A stretch of 64,000 bases of DNA from Epiperipatus broadwayi (GCA_028023455.1 JAQFVV010000028.1:1648501-1712500); one strand, 5' to 3'. Counted from the first letter of the stretch, positions 1 to 10,059 are shown. Numbers and translations: made by a program. The notes: generated by a model not told the origin, from the sequence alone.

Positions 1-129
1 AATTAGTGATTCTATTATTTTTTATTATTTTGATTGAATTTACTTTCATAATAGTTGAGACTGTGTACTGTATATATATATGTAAACATAATGTACGCTT
101 TTATCGCACAAATTAAAAATAAAAAAGAC

Positions 130-238
130 AATATGGCTTTATTGCTCGGCCGTTCATAAGATGCTCAGGCACCAAAATATTTCTTGGAACCTCTCGATTC
201 CATCAGATCCTTTACTAACTGCGCCAAACTGCTCGGAG
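130..238 (-). repeat. tRNA-derived SINE, family E (copy 1)
   Basis: Read on the minus strand this starts with a tRNA-like A-box region (GGCGCAGTTAGTAAAGG) and continues to a tail containing CATCTTATGAACGGC and GAGCAATAAAGCC. The same layout recurs at 27,439-27,672. The tail resembles that of family D (28.4-30.1 kb), so the two may share a 3' module. No intact tRNA cloverleaf or 3' gene end is visible, so this is a SINE and not a tRNA gene. The family name is mine. Confidence 0.55.
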
Positions 239-249
239 CATCAAATTAC

Positions 250-2460
250 ATAAGCAAGTTTAATAAAAGCAAGTAATTTAATATTCTGTATCCGTGACTA
301 TTAATTTGTAGAATTTTCAAATTTTTATTTTTATCAATACATTCCTTATCTCAACTTTTCCACAATATAATCGTCCACCATTGCAAAAACTCAGACCAGA
401 CTCTCTCACTATGCATATCCTTGAAAAACTATTTTCGCTTATCAAATGACTCAAGGATATCGAAGCCTTGATTCTCCATGCTAATATTGACAAGTCAATA
501 TTTTTCCATTACTCATTCTGATGGATGACTACGGAATGGTGGACTTGAAATGAGATATGCATTGGTAAAAGCAACACAAGTGACTTATATAATGTTCATT
601 CTGCTAGTTTTGTCAATTAATGTTACTATTTTATAACTGTCTACATGATGAGTAAAAAATATTATGGGTTGCTTTATTTCCTTTAACAATTACTCAAAGA
701 TTAGAAAAGTGACCTTTATATGATCACACACACAACATTAATAAATTGGGTTGTATGCTATTTTTAATGACAAAAAATATTAATTAAACAAATAATCGAA
801 TGGCATTTACAAAGTTCAATAACTAGTTCTCATACTGAATTCAAACTGAGGATATTACATTACAAAGTCTGATATGAGGCCACCACACTAAAGAATACTA
901 ACCAATAAGTAAAGAGTAAAACATAAAATACATTTTATTTTACTATAATCTTCACACAAACTGCCCTAGAAATCATGGACATTGTCAGTCTTAATCTGAT
1001 AACTTCTGCGACATACATCCACATGCAAGCATTCAGGTGGCAAATCTTCTCATAAGCAGCATGGTTGGGAGGACAGGGAATTTGAACTTAAGTGATGATG
1101 AGAACCAGTGTAAGCCAGTAGACATGATTAAACAAATTAAAACTTTACATGAAACTAGAAAATCAGACTCTGCCTCTTTCTTGGGGGAAGATATTAGCCT
1201 CTTGAAGAAATAAGGACATCATGTTTACCTAGTCCTGATAATAAACATTACATGTCTAAATATTTGCTAATAATTAATTATCGACCAAACTGAAAAATAC
1301 ACAACTCTCTTTTGGCTTTTCTATTTCTACTTTAACCTTCAAACATATGTTGCTGTTTTCTTTCTATAAATCATTAACTGATTTCTTTCTTCCCCTATTT
1401 GTTTAACTCCAAATCTTTACAAATCCTTCCAGCATATTGATTACATGTTATGTACTTCTAAGTATATTTGCAAATTCATTTACTCTTCCATTTTATAATC
1501 TCAATAAATCATCTTTTTTCTTTAATACTTCAACATTTTAACTTCAATGGCTGTAAATTATTTATTGCATTTTTTTTCAAAAATGTAACTCAAAAATATT
1601 ATCATTTCTTTTTTCCAACTGTATATATCTCTGGTTCTTATGAAGATTTACTCCAAAAATCATTTAATAAGTTTCTTAATGTTCTATCCAATAACTTTCA
1701 ACTTTTATTAAATGTCTGGTCAGCTAATGCCAATCACACTGTAATATTTTTAATGCTATTAACATTTTTAGTTATCAGTTTGACCATTGAAAAGCATTGA
1801 TTGGGAAATCTAGTTGGCATAATTATCTGTGTCAGTTAATAGTTTATGCTTAATTAGATGATTCTGGATAAGAGTGAGGTCATATGTACATATGTTAATT
1901 CTTTTGAAGTTCAATGATTATTCATCCTTCGGCTAATAGCAATTTGAGTATATAGTACAGCATTTTTTACTTTAATATTAAAACTGTGATTTTATATTCT
2001 GAATTAATAAACTGTATTTCATTTATTAAAGATCTATACAAATGAAAAACATACTTAAAAACATATCTTATTACTGCCATTATCTTGTTTAAAAAAAGAA
2101 TAACGGTGGAACAAGAATTGAATGCTGAACATTCTTATGAATGATTTAAATTTAAAGATATGGTTTATAAGAGATCTTTGATAATGACTGAAGAAAAGCA
2201 GTCAAAATATAGAAAAGATGAAAATAAGATATTTTAAAAGTATATATCTATGGATTCATGTGAATAAAGCTTTTAAAAAGAAAATGGAGGACAATGTTTT
2301 TATTGGAAACATATATTTTAAAGAAAAAAAGGAGTTTTATTGTTATTAATTTTATTAATAATAATGGTGATATTTTAAAGATAAATTTTAAAAAAAGTAC
2401 AATATGTAAAGAGAACAATTAATTTTTACTTATTAGCCGATAATAGTAATTCTATTAGTG
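250..2460. other. AT-rich stretch, no feature recognised
   Basis: About 2.2 kb of AT-rich sequence with homopolymer runs. The longest open frame (1,468-1,800, 110 codons) is low-complexity, rich in Phe, Leu, Ile and Asn encoded by T-rich codons, and matches no family I know. No splice-site pattern, repeat family or RNA gene is evident. Confidence 0.5.
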
Positions 2461-2461
2461 T

Positions 2462-2945
2462 TTTCCCGAAGGTTTGTGATGATTCGTGTTCTACCTGTAT
2501 TTTTATATTGGACTATTTCCATCATCTAATATGCATGTTGAATGTTTTTAGAAAAGTTTAATTTTATTTAAATATTCCAAATGCATTCAACTGTTAGTAA
2601 TATCACAGCAAACAGGTTAGTATATGCACCAACTGTTAGTAATATCACAGCAACAGGTTAGTATATGCACTAACTGTTAGTAATATCACATCAAACAGGT
2701 TAGTATATGCACCAACTGTTAGTAATATCACAGCAAACAAATGTTAATAATATCACAGCAAACAGGTTAGTATATACACTAACTGTTACTAATATCATAG
2801 CTAACAGGTTAGTATATGCACAACGTTTCGAGAGGTATTTTTCTCCCCTCTTCTTCAGGTGTTGCTGGCCTGACCAGTGACAGTACTAGCATGGGATTCG
2901 AACCTGGATCTTTAGATTCCTGATTATTGAATTTTAAGATAATGC
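2462..2945 (-). mobile_element. Repeat A: tRNA-headed element with hammerhead-like hairpin and internal minisatellite
   Basis: On the minus strand the order is a tRNA-like B box (AGGTTCGAATCCC), the linker GTCACTGGTCAGGCCAG, a hairpin with CTGAAGA and CGAAAC, a tandem 42-bp unit, then a tail ending near TAGTCCAATATAAA. Other copies are at 5.3, 19.4, 20.1, 34.5, 34.8, 45.6, 57.3 and 58.6-59.0 kb. It is either a SINE or the terminal part of a Penelope-like element, because PLE coding scraps lie beside several copies. This copy has the best preserved hairpin: GCAACAC can pair with GTTGTGC across the CTGAAGA/GAAAC internal loop. Confidence 0.6.
2588..2822. repeat. Minisatellite (about 42-bp unit) inside repeat A
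   Basis: Five or so head-to-tail copies of a unit containing AACTGTTAGTAATATCACAG and AACAGGTTAGTATATGCAC. One copy is shortened (near 2,735) and the last carries substitutions. The same unit is multiplied at 58,768-58,880 but single in most other repeat-A copies, so copy number varies between insertions. Confidence 0.8.
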
Positions 2946-3330
2946 TCTATTTTGTTTGTTTTTTATTTAAAAAAGAAAATTACCTTCTTATAAAATATAT
3001 ATTAGTTAGTGTATTTTATATACATGCATTTTAAATATTTTTTGATTCGTATATTCTTGATTTTATTTTCTGCTTCAAATGAAATATGCATCGAGTAGAT
3101 TATATAAAATAATTGAAATATTGGTGATAGTTTATTATATATTTTTTGAAGTTTAGTTTTGGAAAAAACATTTTTTTTTTTAAAAAAAAAGTTAGAATTG
3201 TATACATTTTAATAACTGAGCTAAGTTTATATATAAAAAAAAAACCCAGAAAGAAGAATTTTCCCCAAAACAAATAATATATTAAAACTTATAAATTATT
3301 GAAGATTTATTTATAAAATTAACAATACAT
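2946..3330. other. AT-rich spacer, nothing recognised
   Basis: T- and A-homopolymer-rich sequence between repeat A and an HHR-1 repeat. No coding, RNA or named repeat signal seen. Confidence 0.5.
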
Positions 3331-3560
3331 CACACGATCACCATTTCTTATGCTTGCTCATAAGTGTTATTAAAACAGGGATCTCCTTACAGTAGTGCAA
3401 CTCAGTGCAAGCCAAAATAATCAATGGATGCCGGGAGGCTTGTGCATAAAATTCCTATCTATTGCCTACACATCCAATATTTCCAGATTAGTTTCTGGCT
3501 TGTGGCCTTCATCAGTGAGGAGCCTTGGATATGAGTTATGGGCACAATCACAAATTGAAT
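3330..3560 (-). mobile_element. HHR-1 retrozyme-like repeat, partial unit
   Basis: Member of the commonest family in the window. Diagnostic blocks on the plus strand are CACACGATCACCATTTCTTA, the CAGTAGTGC block, AATCAATGGATGC, and a hammerhead core read on the minus strand at 3,481-3,520. Unit length in tandem copies elsewhere is 428-454 bp, so this is about half a unit. Confidence 0.7.
3481..3520 (-). ncRNA. Type I hammerhead ribozyme, HHR-1 family, slightly decayed
   Basis: Minus strand: CTGATGA is intact (3,509-3,515), stem II pairs GGC with GCC around CACAA, GAAA is present, and the cleavage triplet region reads AATC. Stem III is ACTAAT in place of the family palindrome ACTAGT, so one pair is lost. 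Stem I keeps only three pairs next to the cleavage site. Core bases are complete but activity is doubtful. Confidence 0.55.
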
Positions 3561-3660
3561 GTCATTGTTCAGGAACATCACTCTCAAATATGTAATTAAC
3601 TCTTATTTACAGTGTAATAAGTTTGTATCTATTTAGATTCAATGTCTTTTTGCAATATGT

Positions 3661-3702
3661 TCCACTGAAGAGGGCTAGTTTAGCCAGAAATGCATTTACG
3701 AG
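3661..3702 (+). ncRNA. Hammerhead ribozyme remnant, HHR-B-like
   Basis: CTGAAGA (3,665-3,671) is followed by stem II GGCT/AGCC closing loop AGTTT, then GAA and the palindromic stem III ATGCAT with U at the cleavage position. All core bases fit CUGANGA...GAA...NUH. Stem I does not pair beyond one base, so this copy is probably dead. The AGTTTAGCC and GAAATGCATT wording ties it to the HHR-B family. Confidence 0.45.
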
Positions 3703-3894
3703 CCATTATTTGTTTTCATGTACTTCAAATGTGTGTAATAAAATAAAAGGTTTAAAATACATCTGAGATAATATACATGGCTCAGAAAAATGGGATGAAG
3801 TTAAATTAACACTACCATATGGTTTTAATTAATGTGAATATATTTGTTAATGTTTAATTACAACTAAATTTTATATGTGGGTTAAAAATATTAA

Positions 3895-3960
3895 AATACT
3901 CTCTAATAAATGATTAATAATAATCATTAAAATATTTATCTAAAGATTGTGTTGTCAAAT
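3895..3960 (+). repeat. Family C repeat fragment
   Basis: Contains AATAAATGATTAATAATAATC, with a short dyad, matching blocks at 8.6, 10.1 (minus), 42.1, 42.5, 45.0 and 62.6 kb (minus). Elsewhere this block lies inside the HHR-B repeat unit, so this is likely a scrap of it. Confidence 0.4.
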
Positions 3961-4289
3961 AAATACATTCAAGAAATGTGGGATTTGTAAATTGAAAAAT
4001 AATAATATATTGTGGATAAATATTAAAAAAAAAGCAAAGAAACCATGAGAGAGTGTAACTTTAGCCAATTAAAATGTTCTGACTCAGACAGAAATATATA
4101 TTGGAGGTTTATTTTATCCAAATGTTCTTATTTATGTGTTTAAAAAGCGTGATGTAAAAAAATAATTAGTTATTTTTAATTTAATAATTATTAATGAACT
4201 ATGTGATTACATAGTTTATATTGTTTGTATTTATTGTTTGGACTATTTCCAGCATCTAATAGACAACAAAAATAATCATTAAAAGACAA

Positions 4290-4430
4290 AAACATTTATT
4301 GGTACAGTGGTGTACCCTCCATACATACCAAAAATACTAAGGAAAATCCGCAATCAGTATAACAACAGAACAGCCTTCCAGAGCCATACCATATTATGAG
4401 GAATTCTAACATCTACAAAGCCATAGGTAA
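4290..4430 (+). mobile_element. Penelope-like element fragment (RT C-terminal/linker region)
   Basis: The plus-strand frame reads VVYPPYIPKILRKIRNQYN and on through a T.F..HTIL block, a pattern I associate with the region between reverse transcriptase and the GIY-YIG endonuclease of Penelope-like elements. The parallel region of another copy (19,655-19,760) reads KLRKIWNQYKIGTT and is followed by a YIG motif, which supports the call. One stop codon interrupts the frame. It ends before an (AT)n tract. Confidence 0.6.
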
Positions 4431-4450
4431 GATTACTAAGTTTCATGTGG

Positions 4451-4452
<2 letters not shown>

Positions 4453-4492
<40 letters not shown>
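4453..4492. repeat. (AT)n microsatellite
   Basis: About 20 perfect AT dinucleotides. Confidence 0.95.
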
Positions 4493-4494
<2 letters not shown>

Positions 4495-4499
4495 GGAGG

Positions 4500-5310
4500 C
4501 ATAAAAGTTCAATCACTAATTTTAATTTTATTTTGTTTTAGAAATGTGATTGCAGTTTTTTGGAAGTTGGGATAAAGTAGAAATGGCTTCTAAGTAATCA
4601 AAAAATGAATAGAATAAAAATAGTTCCCCAAATTCTGGATAAATTCTATCTCTTTATGCTGTTAGAAGTGTTATTAATGAGACTGATTATGACTTAGTGA
4701 TAGATGTAAAGAGGTTTCAGCATATTTGAAGTAATGAGCACTTACAGATGAAATGCTGGATTGTTTCTTCCTCATTGTGTCAGAGTAAAAAAGTTGAGTC
4801 TATATTGGCATAAAACATTTATCTAAGAAACTATAGGATTGGTTAAGCTTTCAAATTGTTTTTGATAAGGAAGCCAAGATGTTTAGGTTCTAGATACCAA
4901 AATTTAAATTTTTGGTTAATCTATTTGTTTGTGCAGGAGAGAAGACAATAAGTGTTGATAATAACTATAATTACCTATAGTGTAATCTAATAGAAATAAA
5001 AATCACATGAAACAGTTTTACATAGGTAACAGTATGAAATGTCTTGTAAATTATTACATTATCCAACAATAGAAGATAATAAACAATAATTTGGGAATTA
5101 AAATTTGCAAGAGTTAGCCATACTATTTTAATATAGGATTACTTTATATAATTTGACAGTTTGTAAGTAATTAAATATTTATATTTAATTAATGATTCAG
5201 TCTTTCCCCAAGGTTATGAAAAATCATAGAAACTCTGCTTTGGGAAATAAAATAATATCAAAAATTACATTATTGTGCATATCTAAAATAAAATTAATTT
5301 CATATTTATA
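4500..5310. other. AT-rich stretch, no feature recognised
   Basis: No repeat family or gene recognised. A short conceptual segment near 4,660-4,780 is open but matches nothing I can name. Confidence 0.45.
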
Positions 5311-5312
5311 GA

Positions 5313-5475
5313 TAAAAATATTTCCATTATCTAATATTAAATATTGAATGTCTTTAGAAAAATTTAATTTTATTTAAATTTTCCAATTGCAATCAACTGT
5401 TAGTAAAAACACACAGATTAGGATATGCACAATGTTTTGAGAGGTATTATCCTCCTCTCTTCTTCAGGTGTTGCA
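5313..5475 (-). mobile_element. Repeat A, 3' half
   Basis: The plus strand carries TTTCCATTATCTAATATTAA, the Fas block AATCAACTGTTAGTAA, then CTCTCTTCTTCAGGTGTTGC, as in the 2.46-2.95 kb copy. Truncated after the hairpin. Confidence 0.6.
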
Positions 5476-6005
5476 CATTCTTTTAATATAACACTCTAAT
5501 CAATTGATCCATTCTGTCAAAGGCAATTATCAGTAAAAATTTCATATAAGCCCAGAAGTCAACCTAAGGTGACAATACATTATGTCTGGAAGCTACTAAT
5601 TGACTATGATCTTAAGAAAAAGTGGTAAAATCAGGGAACATCATAGATAAGTATATGAAATTTCTATAGACTTTTGGCTGTAGCAGAATGGCTGAATTGT
5701 CTAGAATGTTACCTTACAATTCATTATTTATAAATATATAAAATTTCTACTGACTGTTACTTTTAACAGAATGACTTAGTTAGTTGTAATGTTACCTTGA
5801 AATTAAATATTTAAGAATCTAAAGGCCCAGGTTCAATTATCATGCTACAGGTTAGGCTATCAACATCTGAAGATAAGAGGACAACAATACCATTTGAAAC
5901 CTTGTGCACTTACTAACCTATATGCTTTTATTAATCGCTTAATGTAATTGGAAAAATTAAATATAATTTTTTTTTTAAAAAAAAAAAACAACATTCAATA
6001 TTTAA
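5476..6005 (+). mobile_element. PLE-associated tail plus degenerate repeat A
   Basis: 5,530-5,650 resembles 19,990-20,100 (AAGTCAACCTA, AAGAAAAAGTGG, ATAAGTATATGAAATTTCTA), sequence that follows the GIY-YIG fragment there. From 5,660 a tRNA-like head follows, apparently partly duplicated (GTTACCTTACAATTC and GTTACCTTGAAATTAAA), then CCCAGGTTCAATTATCATGC and a decayed hairpin (CATCTGAAGATAAGAGG). This supports a physical link between repeat A and PLE sequence. Confidence 0.45.
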
Positions 6006-6788
6006 TGTTCAATGACAATAGTTTAACATACTTAAATGTAATGTTTTGGCTTCATATATAATTATTAGATGTATTTAAAGTTAACGTTATATATATATAT
6101 TTACAATTTCCATTTGTTCAAAAACATGATCAAAAACGTTTTGAAAAATATAATAAATATATTGCATACACAGAATTATGCGTTCATTACCAAATACTGT
6201 ACATAAATATAGCTATGGTCATTGTAAGCCTTCAAAGAACAAAATAATAAAGATAGAGATAAACAAAGATAGAGAGAAAAAGTATGATTACATTTTAATT
6301 ACATTTCATTTAATTGTTTTTATATTAAGTTTTTATGATTTTCTTAACTTTATATCTCATCCCTGGATAGTCATTGGCATGAGTAGAAACTTTTCCTTTA
6401 AATAAATTTTGAAAACAATCAATATAGTATTCATTTCATCAATGGAGATTTTAGTGTACTAAGAAAATTGGTCCCACATCAATATAAAAATGCATACAAA
6501 ACGTAAACGAACATAACTGTTATCAAAATAAAATCCATTAATATTAATGAACTGATTCTTAATTTTATAAATGAGAATCATTTTTAAACATAACTTGAAG
6601 ATAAATCATAAATAAATGAAAAATTAAGCAGAAGTTAAGAACTGGTTGCTACGTAACTCAGTGATATTAACAAACTTCCTATCCAAATATACATATACCT
6701 GTAAGAAATTCCCAATGAAGATTTCGCCAAATATATAAAAGAAACAAACATAAATGTTAAACTCTACTAGTGAAAGTTTGTATTTTAG

Positions 6789-6790
<2 letters not shown>
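6006..6790. other. AT-rich stretch, no feature recognised
   Basis: Contains a 75-codon open frame at 6,178-6,405 with no recognisable domain and low-complexity composition. Nothing else stands out. Confidence 0.45.
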
Positions 6791-6825
<35 letters not shown>

Positions 6826-6833
6826 GGATATTG
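6791..6833. repeat. (AT)n microsatellite
   Basis: About 20 AT dinucleotides with no interruption. Confidence 0.95.
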
Positions 6834-7359
6834 CTCCAGAGGTCATACATTCTAATGTTTAAATTGTAAGAACTGAATTTGACCCATTGTCCTATACCAT
6901 GCAAGGTGGTATTTGTGTTGTAAAACTTATAAATGAAAGTGAATATAAATAGGATATAAATGTATTGGTCCTCCAATACTGAGGAATTCCTATGATCAAA
7001 GTTTTTAAAAATCTTTCTAATGACAGACATGGAAATCTTCTAAGAAGTAGTCTGTTTTGAAGGAGAACTCATTCATTCTTGTTGGGTCTCAAATCTTGAT
7101 ATTGCTCTAACCATTCAGGTCACCATAGTCTTGACAAAGATGAATTAGATTTCACCAAAATATTGGCAACTAATTTCTGTGGAGATGATTTCAGTAGTGA
7201 AGGAGACTTTTAAAGACAAGAGGATTTTTGACTTCTGATCATAAGAATTTACATGATAGACTGATGCATAGTATATACCAAACCTTTTTCTAATTTCATT
7301 GTTTAATTATGAAAATTTAATAATATATAATGTATATGCTGCTTATTAAAATCATTATA

Positions 7360-7480
7360 GACTGTATTGTGTGGCTTAGTTAAGGTATAAAGTATAATAT
7401 CCTGGAACATAAAACCCTCAGATTGATTCCAGTTCTTTCAATTTTAGAAATGAAACTTCTTATGATCTCTCAAACAACAA
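7360..7480 (+). repeat. Family D tRNA-like repeat, single degenerate copy
   Basis: Contains CAGATTGATTCCAGTTCT, then AACTTCTTATGATC and a CAACAAAATCAT end, paralleling the units of the tandem array at 28.4-30.1 kb. Confidence 0.4.
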
Positions 7481-7843
7481 AATCATCCAATTATTTTTTA
7501 TGAATTATTAACATCATAATTTTCAAAAATCACTTATTCATTGCAGAATAAAAATTCAATTTCGATGATTCTTAGCCATTTTTCTTTATAATACAATAGC
7601 GAGCTTTATCTCTTTATTCTATCTCGTACATCGACTCTTTCTAAATCTAGTATAATCTCTAAGGACTTAATAGACATGTCTTCAATGGTTCATCTATTAT
7701 TATCTCTTCTAGAAATATGTCAAGGCCAAATCTACTTAAGATTTTTACTTCTTTCAATAATGGCAGTTCTCTCACCATATATTTTGTTTTTGACATCTAT
7801 GTTACTCCTATTATATGTCTTTTCTAACTTTATTGAGAGAGTT

Positions 7844-8230
7844 TTAAAATTGCTCTTCTGTTAAATGTCCAAATCTGTTACATACATAAGAAGTGGTAGA
7901 ACATATATATTTAAAAAAAATCTTTCTTTTTAGAGAATAAAAGCATTTTTTTATTTGACCAAAATATTTGTAATTTTTAACGTTTTCTAATTCATCATTA
8001 CCAATCTTTATTTTCTTCTTTTGAAAAAATCCATTGAATATTATTTCAGTCTTATTATCGTTTCCCTTTAATTCTACTTTCTTACTTTCATCGGATAACT
8101 CTTGCAGAATTTCCTGAGTTCTAAAACATAATTTATGAAACAATCACATCATTTGTAAAATCCAGATCTTCATATTCTTTCTCTTTTCTTAGCTTTTCAT
8201 TTCAATCCATAAATTACTGCTTGTAAAATT
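7844..8230 (-). pseudogene. LINE reverse transcriptase remnant, motif C to thumb region
   Basis: The minus-strand translation shows FTNDVIV (a decayed form of the FADD catalytic box), then ILQELSDESKKVELKGNDN followed by KTEIIFNG, and KIGNDELENVKNYKYFGQI. This is the usual order 'EL...S...GLK.N..KTK.MFN...I.IGN..LE.V..YKYLGQ' of animal non-LTR retrotransposons. Stop codons and indels break the frame. The upstream part of the same element is at 8,761-8,960, and an HHR-B/C repeat lies between the two. The catalytic Asp pair is mutated, so the element is dead. Confidence 0.75.
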
Positions 8231-8399
8231 ACTGTAAAATGTTTTGAAGATATGGAATCACTTTGTCGTAAATTCTTCTCAATGATAGTCTTTTTATTAT
8301 AATTATGTAATCTAATAATTGCTTTTGTACTGTGATGACACTTGAAAATCAAAATGTAACAATTTACTACTGATAAATATTGTACATATAATAAAGACA

Positions 8400-8710
8400 T
8401 TTTTGAGAGATGTTGGGCCAGAGTGCTGGTTTAACAAGAAAGACATCTTGGCATTTCATTTAATTTCTTATTGTATCTTTAGTCATATGATTTGAAAAGC
8501 ATGTGTGATGGTTTGGAGGTTATTTAGAACATTAATAAAAGTTATTATAGACGATTAAAAAAATTCAGATATATGAATCATAACTGCAGATTAAAGTTTA
8601 TATTTGAGCTAGAGATAATCTCTAGTTAAATAAAAGATTAGTGATAATCATTGCTATATTTATGTAGAATGGATGGTGTTAAAATTGTGGATGGAGTAAT
8701 CAAAATGTAA
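8400..8710 (+). mobile_element. HHR-B/C repeat inserted in a LINE, hammerhead decayed
   Basis: Starts with a hammerhead remnant (GAGTGCTGGTTTAACAAGAAAG then ATCTTGG at about 8,418-8,455, where CTGATGA has been lost) and continues through the family-C dyad GAGATAATCTC and AAAGATTAGTGATAATCAT. It sits between the two halves of a minus-strand LINE and so probably inserted after the LINE was in place. Confidence 0.5.
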
Positions 8711-8760
8711 CATTTTTTTTAGAATATAACAGTGTACTAGGTCTATATATATCTTGAAGA

Positions 8761-8960
8761 TCCAAAACATTATTCACCACAAAAATGCTTATAGAATCAA
8801 ATGCCTTTTCAATATCTATAAGTCCAAAGCATAATGACAATTCACATTTATTGGCGTTTTCTATAGCTTTCTTTAATATTTGGATGTGATCTACTGTGCT
8901 GCAATAACTTTTAAGTCCAGATTGTTCTTTTGGTATGATAAACTCCAGTTTGTGATAGAC
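8761..8960 (-). pseudogene. LINE reverse transcriptase remnant, motif A region
   Basis: The minus-strand translation reads EFIIPKEQSGLKSYCST, then VDHIQILKKAIENANKCEL, then CFGLIDIEKAFDSI. The pattern 'P.EQ.GFR.G.ST.DHI..L...IE...E....L...F.D.EKAFDS' is the fingers-to-motif-A stretch of non-LTR reverse transcriptases; AFDSI holds the first catalytic Asp. It continues as the fragment at 7,844-8,230 after an inserted repeat. The open run is about 65 codons. Confidence 0.8.
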
Positions 8961-9009
8961 AAGTTATACTTAATTATTTAGGTAAAGATTTACATAATAT
9001 TGAATTTCA

Positions 9010-9175
9010 AAGATCTTACACTTTTCAGCAAAAAAAAAAAACTTTTATTATTGATTACAGTTTCGACTATACCATGCAGTCTTCATCAGATCTTATTCTT
9101 TTCTTTTCTTCTCTATCCTCCATTTTACCACAATTTAATAATAAAAGTTTTTTTTTGCTGAAAAGTGAAAAGTGT
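9010..9175. mobile_element. Fold-back element with poly-A-rich arms
   Basis: Arms ATCTTACACTTTTCAGC and the reverse complement GCTGAAAAGTG plus TGTAAGAT flank about 80 bp. The right arm carries a small tandem duplication (AAAGTG twice). The loop holds the hammerhead-like motif at 9,053-9,092. The wording GTCGAAACTGTAAT is shared with the loop of the palindrome at 56,480-56,614. Confidence 0.6.
9053..9092 (-). ncRNA. Hammerhead-like motif with minimal stems
   Basis: Minus strand: GAT, CTGATGA, stem II GACT/AGTC with a 9-base loop and one extra A at its base, GAA, ACTGT (two pairs, one-base loop), A at the cleavage position, then ATC. Stem I is only three pairs. All core positions fit, but stems are weak, and CTGATGA...GAAAC pairs arise by chance in large genomes. 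Confidence 0.35.
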
Positions 9176-9269
9176 AAGATTTTTGAAATACAATATTATA
9201 TATAAAGACAGCAAAAAACAAAGGAAAAAGAAAAGAATTTGGAAGGACTATATAATAAAGATTTAAATC

Positions 9270-9510
9270 AATAAACATCACATGACCACCACTTATAAAC
9301 AAAGGCAAAACTCTCCATACAGTAGTGCCACCCTGTGCCAAACAGAGTAATCAATGAATGCCAGAAGGCTTGTGCATAAAATCCCTATCTAGTGCCTACT
9401 CATCCAATATACCCAGACTAGTTTCTGGCTTGTGGCCATCATTAGTGAGGAGCCTTGGATCTGAGAGCACTGCACCTAGATCTTAGAATCTAATGCAACC
9501 CTCCAGCAGC
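9270..9510 (-). mobile_element. HHR-1 repeat, ribozyme core mutated
   Basis: Matches the 3.3-3.56 kb copy. The core on the minus strand is CTAATGA in place of CTGATGA, an inactivating change; stem II (GGC/GCC), GAAA and the ACTAGT stem III persist. It is followed by an inverted copy (9,520-9,705). Confidence 0.7.
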
Positions 9511-9519
9511 CACCTTTTA

Positions 9520-9705
9520 ACTCTACTTTACTACAGAACTATGAGAATGCAACCCTCCAGCAGCCTTCTTTAACTCTACTTTAATTTTCTCATAGTTTTG
9601 TAGTAAAGTAGAGTTAAAAGGTGACTTCTGGAGGGTTGCATTTGATCCTAAGATCTAGGTGCAGTGCTCTCAGATCCAAGGCTCCTCACTGATGACAAAA
9701 CTCAT
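9520..9705 (+). mobile_element. Inverted HHR-1 fragment ending at CTGATGA
   Basis: Reads the family in the opposite orientation: AAAGTAGAGTTAAAAGG, GGAGGGTTGCAT, AGATCTAGGTGCAGTGCTCT, GGCTCCTCACTGATGA. The similarity stops directly after the CUGAUGA box (about 9,700). With the preceding copy it makes a head-to-head inverted pair. A shorter internal inverted repeat around 9,515-9,610 shares the CTCATAGTT block. Confidence 0.65.
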
Positions 9706-9846
9706 TATACATATTGTCTGTTTTAGTAAAGATTTACATGTTACAGATGGAAGACTGTCAGGTTTACAATTTCTAATAACTTCTTTATCATATTTATAAA
9801 ACTCAGTATTCTATTGTTTTAATCATTTAATATACTTCACCATTTA

Positions 9847-9848
<2 letters not shown>

Positions 9849-9889
<41 letters not shown>

Positions 9890-9892
9890 CAA
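9849..9892. repeat. (AT)n microsatellite
   Basis: About 21 AT/TA dinucleotides. Confidence 0.95.
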
Positions 9893-10059
9893 CAATTTTA
9901 CTATGTCTTCACTTGTTTAATTTCTTGCAATTTTCCTTTCTTTGTATATTCAATTGCATGTTTCCCGTCTTTAGTTAAAGTTTTGAGCAATTCATATATA
10001 TTATCACTAGAGGATGTTTTGTTGTCTTGTTCTTTATTAGTACATAATTATTTAATTAC

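Noticed and set aside
1468-1800. 110-codon plus-strand open frame
   Set aside because: T-rich low-complexity composition, no domain or supporting splice or repeat context.
6785-7030. 81-codon minus-strand frame
   Set aside because: Its C-terminus is translation of an (AT)n tract (alternating Tyr-Ile), so the length is artificial.
9412-9456. Active hammerhead in the 9.3-kb HHR-1 copy
   Set aside because: Core reads CTAATGA; the invariant G is lost.
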